DNA of 18,077 nt from JANYCO01 sp031416415 (GTDB lineage: Bacteria; Bacteroidota; Bacteroidia; Cytophagales; Cytophagaceae): positions 1-18,077 of the forward strand of contig JANOTP010000089.1 in assembly GCA_031416415.1 (NCBI GenBank), written 5' to 3'. How positions within the stretch are numbered: the first letter of the stretch is position 1; each line of letters begins with the position of its first letter. Made by a program: the position numbers and the translations under genes. This document shows positions 7,329-14,784 of this stretch, one piece after another. The notes below the pieces were generated by a model. The model made no database searches and was not told the DNA's origin. It saw nothing but the letters and a program-made list of their open reading frames with translations.

Positions 7329-9368
7329 GTGAACTTTCTCTACCCTACGTTTTTATTTGGCCTTTTGGCGGTGTCCATCCCCATTTTAATACATCTTTTT
7401 AATCTACAGAAGCCTAGAAAAGTCCTTTTCCCTAACGTTAGGTTTCTGAGACAGGTACAACAAAGCACCTCAAATAAGTTGAAACTAAAACATTTGTTGA
7501 TTTTAGCTTCTCGCATTCTTTTTTTAGTATTTCTTGTATTTTGCTTTGCCCAACCTTTTATTATAAATAAAGACTCAGGTAAAGTAAAAGGGAAGCCATT
7601 CGTTTCTCTCTTTGTAGACAACTCTTTTAGTATGCAAAATGAGCTGGGTCAAGAGAAGTCTATTGATGTTGCTGTGAAGTCAGTACAAAAATTAACAGAG
7701 CTATTTCCAGGTGCTACTTCGTATGGATTCCTTACCAATGATTTTGAGGGAAAAGATCAGTATTTTAGAAATAAAGATAAATTAAATGAACGTATCTCAG
7801 AACTGAATTTTTCAAGTAATTATCGTGATGCTTCTGCTGTTTTAAAAAGGCAACACCAAAGCCTCTTAGGACAGGGGGCCGAAAATAAGCATATTATATG
7901 GTTCTCTGATTTTCAGAAAAATACCTTAGGTGATTTGTCGAGTTTGAAATATGATTCAACAATTCAGTATCATTTAGTTCCTATTCAAAATACCGAAATT
8001 TCAAATGTATCTGTAGATTCAGTTTGGCTTTCAATACCTCTAGTGAAAGCGGGAGAAAATAATACCCTGGAAGTGAATTTGCTAAATAGTGGTACAAAGG
8101 AAGTTCGTGAGTTGACGCTGAAATTGTATATTGATAATATTCAAGTGAGCTCCGCTGTAGTCGATATAAAACCAGAATCCTACACCGCCGCTTCTTTTGT
8201 ATTTAATATAAGCGGAGAAGGACAAAAAAAAGCATCGATTCGTTTTGAAGACTATCCTGTAACATTTGACAATGAGTATTTCCTGACCTTGAATGTTTCA
8301 CCTAAAATTAATATTCTTCATTTGTATGATGACAATGGTTCTAACATTTCAAATGTATATGCAAATGAAAGTGTTTTTGAAGCTATAAATAACAAATCAG
8401 GTGATTTTGATTATTCTAAAATTGCTAGTGCCAATTTAATAGTTTTTGATGGCGTTAAAAATATTGCACCAGCCTTGATTCAACCTCTTAAAAATTTTGT
8501 AGAGAATGGTGGGAGTTTACTTGTGTTTCCAGCGAAAGAGGCGAATCAAAAAAGTTATGAAAATTTTGCTTTGCAATTTCAATTGCAAAATCCTGAATTT
8601 GTAAAACCTGATTCTTCTAAGAAAACAGCTTTTGAATTATTGCCTCCCGATTTTTCAAATCCTTTTTTTAATAATATATTTGATAAAAAAGATCTTAGAA
8701 TGGCTATGCCTTTTGCTTACCCAGTTATCAAATGGGGTAGTAGAGGAGCTGTAATTTTGAAGTATAAAAATTCAGAAGTTTTTTTATCAAACAACAAATT
8801 GGGCAAAGGGATGGTTTATTTGGCCGCTACTTCTCTTGAAGAAGGAATTACTAATTTACACAGACACTCAGTATTTGTACCCTTGATGTATAAAGTTGCT
8901 TTTAATAGTATTGTTTCAACCGAACGATTGTCTTTTTCTTTTCAAGAACCTACTCTAACAATTGATCTCGGTGATCAAAAGCAACAGCCCAATAGTGTAT
9001 ATACTCTTGAATCAAAAGAATTTAATATGATCCCTTCTCAATGGACATCTGGTGGTAAACTTGTACTCGATCTTCCTTCAGAACAAATGAAAGCAGGATT
9101 TTATGAATTGAAATTGAATGGTAAAAATATAAAAACGATTGCTCTTAATTATGGTAAACAAGAATCAAAAATGATGTGTTACAACGTTGATGAGTTGAAA
9201 AAAATGACTGAAAAAAATAAAAATATTAAAGTCTATAACCCTGAAACAAGTGATCAGTTTGCCGACGCATTTCGTCAGGATAATATTGGAACTCCACTCT
9301 GGAAATATTTTCTGGTAGGGGCATTATTATTCTTGATGGTGGAGATATTATTAATTCGTTTTCTTTAA
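7329..9368 (+). CDS. BatA-type membrane protein with vWA-like and GATase-like domains (679 aa)
   Basis: The N-terminus is the characteristic BatA double-membrane domain: FLYPTFLFGLLAVSIPILIH (3-22), then FNLQKPRKVLFPNVRFLRQV, then a second helix LLILASRILFLVFLVFCFA (56-74). A von Willebrand-A-like region begins at VSLFVDNSFSMQ, with a DxSxS metal site at Asp97, Ser99 and Ser101. The middle contains a glutamine-amidotransferase-like segment (LIVFDGVKNIAPALIQPL then FVENGGSLLVFPA). The C-terminus ends in one membrane helix (about 656-679). The start codon is GTG, chosen because translation from it gives the exact family N-terminus. It probably sits in the inner membrane with its middle in the periplasm. 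Its role is unknown; bat-type genes are loosely linked to stress tolerance. It lies 17 bases before the dihydroorotase homologue, likely in one operon. Confidence 0.88.
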   Translation: MNFLYPTFLFGLLAVSIPILIHLFNLQKPRKVLFPNVRFLRQVQQSTSNKLKLKHLLILASRILFLVFLVFCFAQPFIINKDSGKVKGKPFVSLFVDNSFSMQNELGQEKSIDVAVKSVQKLTELFPGATSYGFLTNDFEGKDQYFRNKDKLNERISELNFSSNYRDASAVLKRQHQSLLGQGAENKHIIWFSDFQKNTLGDLSSLKYDSTIQYHLVPIQNTEISNVSVDSVWLSIPLVKAGENNTLEVNLLNSGTKEVRELTLKLYIDNIQVSSAVVDIKPESYTAASFVFNISGEGQKKASIRFEDYPVTFDNEYFLTLNVSPKINILHLYDDNGSNISNVYANESVFEAINNKSGDFDYSKIASANLIVFDGVKNIAPALIQPLKNFVENGGSLLVFPAKEANQKSYENFALQFQLQNPEFVKPDSSKKTAFELLPPDFSNPFFNNIFDKKDLRMAMPFAYPVIKWGSRGAVILKYKNSEVFLSNNKLGKGMVYLAATSLEEGITNLHRHSVFVPLMYKVAFNSIVSTERLSFSFQEPTLTIDLGDQKQQPNSVYTLESKEFNMIPSQWTSGGKLVLDLPSEQMKAGFYELKLNGKNIKTIALNYGKQESKMMCYNVDELKKMTEKNKNIKVYNPETSDQFADAFRQDNIGTPLWKYFLVGALLFLMVEILLIRFL

Positions 9369-9385
9369 AAATAATTTTAAATAGT

Positions 9386-10642
9386 ATGAAATTACTTATT
9401 AAAAATGCTACTATTATAGACCTTAAAGGACCATTAAATGGTCAGGTGAAAAATATTCTTGTAGTCAACGGAAAGATTAATTTTGTTGAAGAAAATACAG
9501 TAGCAGATAAAATAATAGAAGGAAATAAATTATGTGTTTCTATTGGCTGGTTTGATATGCGGGTTACAATGGGAGAGCCAGGGTTGGAGCATAAAGAAGA
9601 TATTGAGTCAGTTTGTTTAGCCGCAGCCGCAGGAGGTTTTACAGGAATTGCATCCATGCCAAATACAAAACCTTCTATACAAACTAAAGATGCAGTATCC
9701 TATATGCGTACGCGCACTGCCAATACATTAGTTACCATTTATCCTATAGCGTCTGTAACATTAAATAATAAAGGTGAAGAATTAACAGAAATGATTGATC
9801 TTCATACAGCTGGTGCAGTGGCCTTTTCAGATGGAGATAAACCCATCTGGCATACTGATGTAATGTTAAAGGCACTTCAATATACTCAAACGTTCGAAGG
9901 GCTGGTTATTAATCACGCCGAAGATAGATTGCTTACACATGGTGCCCAAATGAATGAAAGTATTATTAGCACAAGGCTTGGACTGAGAGGTTTTCCTAAG
10001 CTTGCAGAAGAGCTTATGGTAGCAAGAGATTTGCAGATTTTAGAATATACAGGTGGAAGATTACATTTTGCACATGTGTCAAGTGCAGCCTCTCTAGATT
10101 TGATCCGTGAAGCTAAGAAAAAGGGATTGAACGTTACCTGTGATATTGCAGCCTATCAACTTGTGTTAGACGAGCAGTTGCTTATGGATTTTGATACTAA
10201 CTATAAAGTCAATCCTCCCCTCCGCTCTAAAGAGGATATTGACGCTTATTGGAGTGCAATAGCCGACGATACAATAGATGTAATTGTATCAGATCATATA
10301 CCTCATGATACAGAATCTAAAAATCTGGAGTTTGATCTCGCTGATTTTGGTATGATTGGATTGGAAACAATGTTTTCAATTTTAACTATGAATAATAATA
10401 AAGTCGCTTTAGATAAATTAGTTGATAAATTTACAACTACACCCCGGACAATTCTTAAAATTAACTTGCCAGAGCTTAAAGAATCAGCAATTGCAGAGCT
10501 GACTGTGTTTGATATAGAAGAAGAATGGGTTTACGAAGAGCGAAGAATTAAATCTAAATCAAAAAATTCTCCTTTTGTGGGACAGAAATTGAAAGGGAAA
10601 GTTAAAGCTGTTGTGAAAGGCGATAAAATTTTTATGGAGTAG
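9386..10642 (+). CDS. Dihydroorotase-like protein, probably inactive (PyrC')
   Basis: A class I dihydroorotase homologue (cyclic amidohydrolase fold), 418 residues. It aligns by eye throughout: AAAAGGFTGIASMPNTKPSI (80-99), AVAFSDGDKPI (144-154), NHAEDR with His177, LHFAHVSSA with His230, NYKVNPPLR (272-280), VSDHIPHD with Asp303, and FGMIGLET. The key first motif, normally DxHxHxRxPG with two zinc-binding histidines and the substrate arginine, reads DMRVTMGEPG (58-67). Arg59, Thr61 and Gly63 thus replace His, His and Arg. The usual 'CDVTPHH' motif is CDIAAYQ. The catalytic metal site is therefore incomplete. Such pseudo-dihydroorotases act as structural partners of aspartate carbamoyltransferase in other lineages. 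A pyrimidine role here is inference, and a functional dihydroorotase should exist elsewhere in the genome. It ends 7 bases from a convergent gene. Confidence 0.9.
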   Translation: MKLLIKNATIIDLKGPLNGQVKNILVVNGKINFVEENTVADKIIEGNKLCVSIGWFDMRVTMGEPGLEHKEDIESVCLAAAAGGFTGIASMPNTKPSIQTKDAVSYMRTRTANTLVTIYPIASVTLNNKGEELTEMIDLHTAGAVAFSDGDKPIWHTDVMLKALQYTQTFEGLVINHAEDRLLTHGAQMNESIISTRLGLRGFPKLAEELMVARDLQILEYTGGRLHFAHVSSAASLDLIREAKKKGLNVTCDIAAYQLVLDEQLLMDFDTNYKVNPPLRSKEDIDAYWSAIADDTIDVIVSDHIPHDTESKNLEFDLADFGMIGLETMFSILTMNNNKVALDKLVDKFTTTPRTILKINLPELKESAIAELTVFDIEEEWVYEERRIKSKSKNSPFVGQKLKGKVKAVVKGDKIFME

Positions 10643-10649
10643 ATTTTCT

Positions 10650-11060
10650 CTAGTGTGGAAGTTTGTTTTTAACTAATCCATAGGTATAAGTCCCCATTAT
10701 TGCTGCTATAAGTGCTACGATCATTACCGTGTAACCATTTCCTATAAGTGCAAATAATGGTCCTGGGCAAGCTCCTGTCAATGCCCAACCCAATCCAAAG
10801 ATAACTCCTCCTGCAAAGTACCCTTTATGATATTTTTTAGGTTCAATTTTAACTTGCTCACCGCTTATAGTTTTTATATTCATTTTTTTGATGAGCAGCA
10901 CAGAGATCATTCCTATCATTACTGCAGAACCTATAATTCCATACATGTGAAAAGATTGGAAACGAAACATTTCCTGAATTCTAAACCATGAAGTTACCTC
11001 GGCTTTGGTTAATACTATTCCGAAAAAGATTCCAATAAATAGAAATTTTAAATAGCGCAT
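10650..11060 (-). CDS. YeeE/YedE-family membrane protein, small half (DUF6691 type)
   Basis: A 136-residue integral membrane protein with about four helices (3-20, 39-57, 82-97, 110-131). The loop TGACPGPLFALIGNG (95-109) has the conserved Cys98 of the YeeE/YedE sulfur-transport family. In split systems this half pairs with a larger half carrying the ADGCTSGH motif, and that partner lies immediately upstream here with 6 bases between them. Together they would form a thiosulfate- or sulfur-compound-importing channel of the PmpA/PmpB type. The family is known. The substrate is inferred, and no rhodanese, persulfide dioxygenase or sulfur regulator lies next to it. Confidence 0.85.
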   Translation of the reverse strand: MRYLKFLFIGIFFGIVLTKAEVTSWFRIQEMFRFQSFHMYGIIGSAVMIGMISVLLIKKMNIKTISGEQVKIEPKKYHKGYFAGGVIFGLGWALTGACPGPLFALIGNGYTVMIVALIAAIMGTYTYGLVKNKLPH

Positions 11061-11066
11061 AATGGA

Positions 11067-11621
11067 TTATTTTAGAATATAGGGTAATAGTATATGTGTC
11101 ATAAGTAGACCTCCCACAAAGAATCCTAGAACTGCAATTAAAGAGGGCCAGTTCATTGTAGAAAGGCCCCATATGGCATGTCCAGAGGTACAACCATCTG
11201 CATATCGCGTCCCAAAACCAACTAAGAAGCCTCCGATTATTATCATTACAAATCCTTTATATGTTATAAGTGAGGACCAGTTAAAAATATCGGAAGGATT
11301 TATGCCTTTGAAATTTTCAACACCTATTGCTTTTAAATCGTTTATAGTAGTTGATGATATTTCTACTGAAGGATTTAAGAAAGAACCTGCGATCCATCCT
11401 CCAATTAAAATTCCAGTAACTAATACAAGATTCCAAATTTCTTTTTTCCAATCGTAGTCAAATAGATCTACTTTTATAGGAGTACACATGGCACAAATAT
11501 GTTTCAACGAAGAAGAGAGCCCAAATGGCTTATTGCCTAGTAATAATAAAGCGGGAACCATCAATCCGATGAGTGGTCCGCTAATGTACCAAGGCCATGG
11601 TTTTTGTAGTATTTCTAACAT
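11067..11621 (-). CDS. YeeE/YedE-family membrane protein, large half
   Basis: A 184-residue membrane protein with helices at about 12-28, 63-81, 123-138 and 160-182. The family signature GFGTRYADGCTSGHAIWGLS (135-154) contains the pore cysteine Cys144. A second cysteine pair, HICAMC (Cys43, Cys46), lies in the first loop. In YeeE-type transporters, conserved cysteines pass thiosulfate across the membrane. It is the first gene of a two-gene unit with the DUF6691-type protein. The 65 bases upstream (11622-11686) separate it from the TatD gene on the same strand, and I see no convincing promoter motif there. Confidence 0.87.
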   Translation of the reverse strand: MLEILQKPWPWYISGPLIGLMVPALLLLGNKPFGLSSSLKHICAMCTPIKVDLFDYDWKKEIWNLVLVTGILIGGWIAGSFLNPSVEISSTTINDLKAIGVENFKGINPSDIFNWSSLITYKGFVMIIIGGFLVGFGTRYADGCTSGHAIWGLSTMNWPSLIAVLGFFVGGLLMTHILLPYILK

Positions 11622-11686
11622 AGTTTTTTATAGTATATTAATTTACTCTAAATAATTGGAAAATAAAAAGGTCTAAAATTTATTTC

Positions 11687-12448
11687 TTATTTAAATAATT
11701 CTAAAGCATTTTTAGTTGTAATCAGTTCAACTTCTTCACTAGTGATATTTTTTATTTCAGCTAATTTTTTTGCAATAAGTGGTATATAGGAAGGCTCGTT
11801 TCTTTTACCTCTGAAGGGGATTGGTGCTAGATAAGGGCTGTCAGTCTCAAGCACTATATGTTCTAAGTTTATTTCTGGTAATATTTTATCAAGACCTCCA
11901 TTTTTAAAGGTAGCTACACCCCCAATTCCAATTTTAAATCCTATAGAAATAACTTCTTCTGCCTCTTCTTTTGTTCCTGAAAAACAATGAAACACACCGC
12001 TGAGTTGTTCACTTTTTATAGATTTAATTACGTCAATAGTTTCCCGGAATGAATTTCTACAATGAATAACTATAGGTAGTTTATGTTTTTCTGCCAAAGC
12101 GATTTGAATTTTTAATGCTTCTTCTTGTTGTGAAAGAAATGTTTTATCCCAATACAAATCAATTCCTATTTCTCCTATTGCTGAAAATCTACGTTTGTTG
12201 AGCCAATCTTCTACCAGATATAATTCTTTTTCAAAATCTTTTTTTACATAACAAGGGTGTAGTCCCATCATAGAGATACATTGTTGTGGGTACTTATTTT
12301 CTAATTCCATCATCCCATCTATTGAGGTGTGATCAATATTTGGCATGTATATCTTATGTACACCTTCTTCGTATGCTTTTCTAATTATAGAATCCCTATC
12401 AGCATTGAATTCTTCGGAGTAAATATGAGCGTGTGTATCTATGAACAT
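11687..12448 (-). CDS. tatD: TatD family metal-dependent hydrolase
   Basis: A TatD-type hydrolase (TIM barrel, DNase/D-aminoacyl-tRNA-hydrolase-like family), 253 residues, a normal length. The metal ligands and motifs are complete: His6 and His8 (FIDTHAHIY), MGLHPCYV, Glu93 (AIGEIGIDLYWD), His129 (VIHCRNSF), His154 (VFHCFSGT) and Asp203 (LETDSPYLAP), with the typical end KNALELF. It is cytosolic. It diverges from the CoA-transferase subunit gene. The exact -7 element TACCTTTG lies 22 bases upstream on its strand (12471-12478). Substrate assignments within this family vary, so the name is a family name. Confidence 0.93.
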   Translation of the reverse strand: MFIDTHAHIYSEEFNADRDSIIRKAYEEGVHKIYMPNIDHTSIDGMMELENKYPQQCISMMGLHPCYVKKDFEKELYLVEDWLNKRRFSAIGEIGIDLYWDKTFLSQQEEALKIQIALAEKHKLPIVIHCRNSFRETIDVIKSIKSEQLSGVFHCFSGTKEEAEEVISIGFKIGIGGVATFKNGGLDKILPEINLEHIVLETDSPYLAPIPFRGKRNEPSYIPLIAKKLAEIKNITSEEVELITTKNALELFK

Positions 12449-12470
12449 GATTTTGAATGCGAATTAGTAA

Positions 12471-12478
12471 CAAAGGTA
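12471..12478 (-). promoter_or_regulatory. Candidate -7 element for tatD
   Basis: On the minus strand this is TACCTTTG, an exact TAnnTTTG match, giving a predicted leader of under 20 bases for tatD. No TTG is visible at the -33 position, so the call rests on the -7 box alone. Confidence 0.35.
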
Positions 12479-12510
12479 CAATTATTAAAAATATTTTTTA
12501 TCTTGGTGGT

Positions 12511-13206
12511 ATGATAAATAAAGTAGTAGCCAATGCAGAGGTTGCCATCGAAGACATTCAAGACGGTTCAGTTTTAATGTTTGGAGGGTTTGGCTTGTCT
12601 GGGATTCCTGAAAATGCTATTTCTGCACTTCTCAAAAAAGGAGTTAAAAATCTTACTTGTATTTCTAATAATGCAGGCGTAGACGGTTTTGGACTTGGTT
12701 TATTGTTAAAGAATAAACAAGTTAAGAAAATGATTTCTTCCTACGTTGGAGAAAACGAAGAGTTTGAACGTCAGTTATTGTCTGGTGAATTGGAAGTTGA
12801 TCTTATTCCTCAAGGTACTTTAGCAGAACGCATTCGTGCTGGAGGTGCTGGTATACCTGCGTTTTTTACACCTGCGGGTGTGGGAACAGAAGTGGCAATA
12901 GGGAAAGAAACAAGAATATTTGAGGGGAAAGTTTATTTAATGGAGCAGTGGTTACGTTCTGATTTTAGTCTTATAAAAGCTTGGAAAGGCGATACAGCAG
13001 GTAATCTTATTTTTAAAGGTACCTCTAGAAATTTCAATCCAATGATGGCTACAGCAGGCAAAATTACTATTGCCGAGGTGGAGGAACTTGTTCCAGCAGG
13101 AGAGTTAGATCCCAATCAGATTCATACTTCAGGTATATTTGTGTCTAGAATTTTTCAAGGAAAAAACTACGAGAAAAGGATTGAAAACCTAACAGTGAGG
13201 AATTGA
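12511..13206 (+). CDS. scoA: 3-oxoacid CoA-transferase subunit A (orphan)
   Basis: The alpha subunit of a family I CoA-transferase (succinyl-CoA:3-ketoacid or acetoacetate type), 232 residues. It shows DGSVLMFGGFGLSGIPENAI, the CoA-binding SNNAGVDGFGLGLLL, QGTLAERIRAGGAGIPAFF and TPAGVGTEVA. I start it at the ATG at 12511 because MINKVV aligns with the usual N-terminus; an ATG at 12457 would add 18 unconserved residues and crowd the tatD promoter. Active enzymes need subunit B, which carries the catalytic glutamate. No subunit B follows: the next gene, 261 bases on, is unrelated. A partner must be encoded elsewhere, or this protein works differently. The exact substrate is uncertain. Confidence 0.92.
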   Translation: MINKVVANAEVAIEDIQDGSVLMFGGFGLSGIPENAISALLKKGVKNLTCISNNAGVDGFGLGLLLKNKQVKKMISSYVGENEEFERQLLSGELEVDLIPQGTLAERIRAGGAGIPAFFTPAGVGTEVAIGKETRIFEGKVYLMEQWLRSDFSLIKAWKGDTAGNLIFKGTSRNFNPMMATAGKITIAEVEELVPAGELDPNQIHTSGIFVSRIFQGKNYEKRIENLTVRN

Positions 13207-13413
13207 ATTGCAGACGATTTTCTGATTTTTAAGATGTGGTTAGTTTTACTTTCCCTAGTCTGTTCTCTTGGACTATAGAGTTATTAAGTTTGCTTATAAT
13301 TACGTTTCCTAGTTTATGTTATATTGTTTAACTAATTAAAATTAAGTAATATATGTAAATTTAATTCTGTTTTTAACTACTGATTTTAAGTACTACACAA
13401 TTACCTTTTACCG
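13207..13413. other. Non-coding AT-rich stretch, no gene seen
   Basis: Between the orphan CoA-transferase subunit and the ACT gene there is no plausible ORF on either strand. A weak stem (TAGTC/GACTA around 13256-13275) is the only structure visible. No subunit B remnant is recognisable. The promoter for the next operon lies at the right end. Confidence 0.6.
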
Positions 13414-13444
13414 TTGTTAGGTTATTGGCTTCTAGTTATATTTG
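13414..13444 (+). promoter_or_regulatory. Bacteroidota-type promoter for the ACT-araC pair
   Basis: TTG at 13414-13416, a 20-base spacer, then TATATTTG at 13437-13444: both elements and the spacing fit the TTG ... TAnnTTTG consensus. The ATG of the ACT gene lies 23 bases after the -7 box, so the leader would be short. This is the best promoter match in the window. Confidence 0.6.
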
Positions 13445-13467
13445 CATATAAATAGTTAACCGAAAAG

Positions 13468-13704
13468 ATGAAACAAACAAACCGTTGGCAGATTGACTGC
13501 GCTCATACACCTGAAACGATTGATAGAATATTATTACCAATTCGTAAAAGAGGGCTTTGTGTAAATAGTCTTAGTTATCATAAAAAGGATAATGAAAATG
13601 CAGTATGTACGATTGAATTTGAAGTAGATGAATCTGACGTAGAGCGAGTATATAAAAATATGATTCGTATTTACGATATTCAAACGGTAACTAAATTGAG
13701 CTAA
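13468..13704 (+). CDS. Small ACT-domain protein, acetolactate-synthase-small-subunit-like
   Basis: A single ACT domain of 78 residues. The order is a strand, then TPETIDRILLPIRKRGLCVNSL (a helix entering the second strand), SYHKKDNENAVCTIEFEV, and a helix DESDVERVYKNMIRIYDIQTVTKL. The layout matches small regulatory subunits of the IlvM/IlvN kind, which bind branched-chain amino acids and tune acetolactate synthase. No large subunit (ilvB/ilvG) is in the window, but ilvC lies 1.2 kb downstream, which supports a branched-chain amino acid link. It has its own promoter, and its stop codon is directly followed, in the same frame, by the AraC-type regulator. A role as an amino-acid-sensing partner of that regulator is possible but is inference. 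Confidence 0.75.
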   Translation: MKQTNRWQIDCAHTPETIDRILLPIRKRGLCVNSLSYHKKDNENAVCTIEFEVDESDVERVYKNMIRIYDIQTVTKLS

Positions 13705-14598
13705 TTGCTCTTGGCTGATAAAAAAAACAAATCCGTTCCGCTTTATGGCATAGAAATCTTTTCCCGTAAGGAAGGGAAAAGACAGTATGAGGTAGAAATA
13801 TTTGATAGTAACAGACATTTTGAAGTTCATTACCCACATCGACATGACTTTTTTGAAATTCTCTTTTTAACAAAAGGAAGTGGAACGCATACAATAGATT
13901 TTAAAGATTATAAAATAAAACCTAATTCTATTTTTTTTCTATCCCCAGGACAGATCCATTCTATATCGCTTTCTAAAGATGTTTACGGATATATTTTTCT
14001 TTTTTCACCAGAGTTTTTTTTGATGAATAAAACAGATAAGAATAAAATATTTGAATTTCCTTTTTTTTATAATACAAGCGATGATAATCCTCCATTAGAA
14101 CTTAAAGATGAGAAGGAGATTAATTTTCTCCGAGAACTTTTTATCAAAGGATGTGATGAAAGTTCTATCAATACTGATGAGTCGGAAGGACTAGTACATT
14201 CTTTATTAGATTTGATCCTTGCCTGTTGTAAAAAACTTTACCCGAAAAGTTCGTTAAACCCTGGAATGAAAAAAGGTAGACTCATGGTAAAGAAATTTAA
14301 ACAATTGATAGAAGAGCAATACAAAGATAATCTTTCGGTAAAAGATTTTGCTGAGAAACTATCCATTACGCCTAGTCACTTAAATGAGACCGTGAAAAAT
14401 ATAATGGGTAGAACGGCTTCTGATCTGATCGATGAGAAAATGATTATAGAAATAAAAAAATTACTTCTGCATACTGATCTGACTGCATCCGAGGTGGCGT
14501 TTGCTCTTAATTTTTCTGACCAATCATATTTTTCTAAATTTTTTAAAAAGCATACTGGGTTTAGTCCCGGAGAGTTTAGAGGATCCTTGAATCGTTAA
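13705..14598 (+). CDS. AraC-family transcriptional regulator with cupin sensor domain
   Basis: A DNA-binding regulator of about 297 residues. The N-terminal half is a cupin-type sensor (HYPHRHDFFEILFLTKGSG then IKPNSIFFLSPGQIHSI). The C-terminal 100 residues are the AraC double helix-turn-helix: LSVKDFAEKLSITPSHLNET as the first unit, and ASEVAFALNFSDQSYFSKFF then KKHTGFSPGEFR as the second. There is no in-frame ATG before residue 104, and the frame is closed just upstream by the ACT gene's TAA, so the start must be TTG at 13705 or 13711. It is probably translated by coupling from the ACT gene. The regulated genes are unknown; ilvC and its own operon are the nearest candidates. The end at 14598 is followed closely by the inverted hairpin element. 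Confidence 0.88.
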   Translation: MLLADKKNKSVPLYGIEIFSRKEGKRQYEVEIFDSNRHFEVHYPHRHDFFEILFLTKGSGTHTIDFKDYKIKPNSIFFLSPGQIHSISLSKDVYGYIFLFSPEFFLMNKTDKNKIFEFPFFYNTSDDNPPLELKDEKEINFLRELFIKGCDESSINTDESEGLVHSLLDLILACCKKLYPKSSLNPGMKKGRLMVKKFKQLIEEQYKDNLSVKDFAEKLSITPSHLNETVKNIMGRTASDLIDEKMIIEIKKLLLHTDLTASEVAFALNFSDQSYFSKFFKKHTGFSPGEFRGSLNR

Positions 14599-14621
14599 AT
14601 ATTGTGTTTTTATTGATTTAA

Positions 14622-14784
14622 GCCCTTGTTGGAGCTTTTCTCCAACAAGCGTTGCCTGTGGCTCTAAAATAAGATTACCTATCGATTTACTCCGTCCTGT
14701 CAAATTATAAAGGGTATATCATTTATGAAAAGGACAGTGGTTCTGCGTAGAAACAACTTGTTGGAGAAAAGCTCCAACAAGGGC
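14622..14784. repeat. Paired inverted hairpin element (REP/BIME- or MITE-like)
   Basis: A 28-base sequence at 14622-14649 recurs as its exact reverse complement at 14757-14784, 107 bases apart. Each copy is itself a hairpin: a 10-bp stem CTTGTTGGAG/CTCCAACAAG around a 5-base loop. The spacer contains smaller stems, such as GGTTCT-gcgt-AGAAaC, beside the right copy, and no ORF. Two self-folding repeats in head-to-head orientation are the usual form of REP pairs mobilised by REP-associated tyrosine transposases, or of a small non-autonomous element. No transposase is in the window. Confidence 0.85.

Noticed and set aside
12457..12510. 18-codon N-terminal extension of the CoA-transferase subunit
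   Set aside because: The upstream residues do not match the family; the ATG at 12511 gives the normal N-terminus and leaves room for the divergent promoter.
13534..13894. Two minus-strand ORFs across the ACT/AraC junction
   Set aside because: Antisense to two recognisable genes, with unstructured aromatic-rich translations.
14622..14784. CRISPR array
   Set aside because: There are only two repeat copies, in inverted orientation with a single 107-base spacer; this is not a direct-repeat array.
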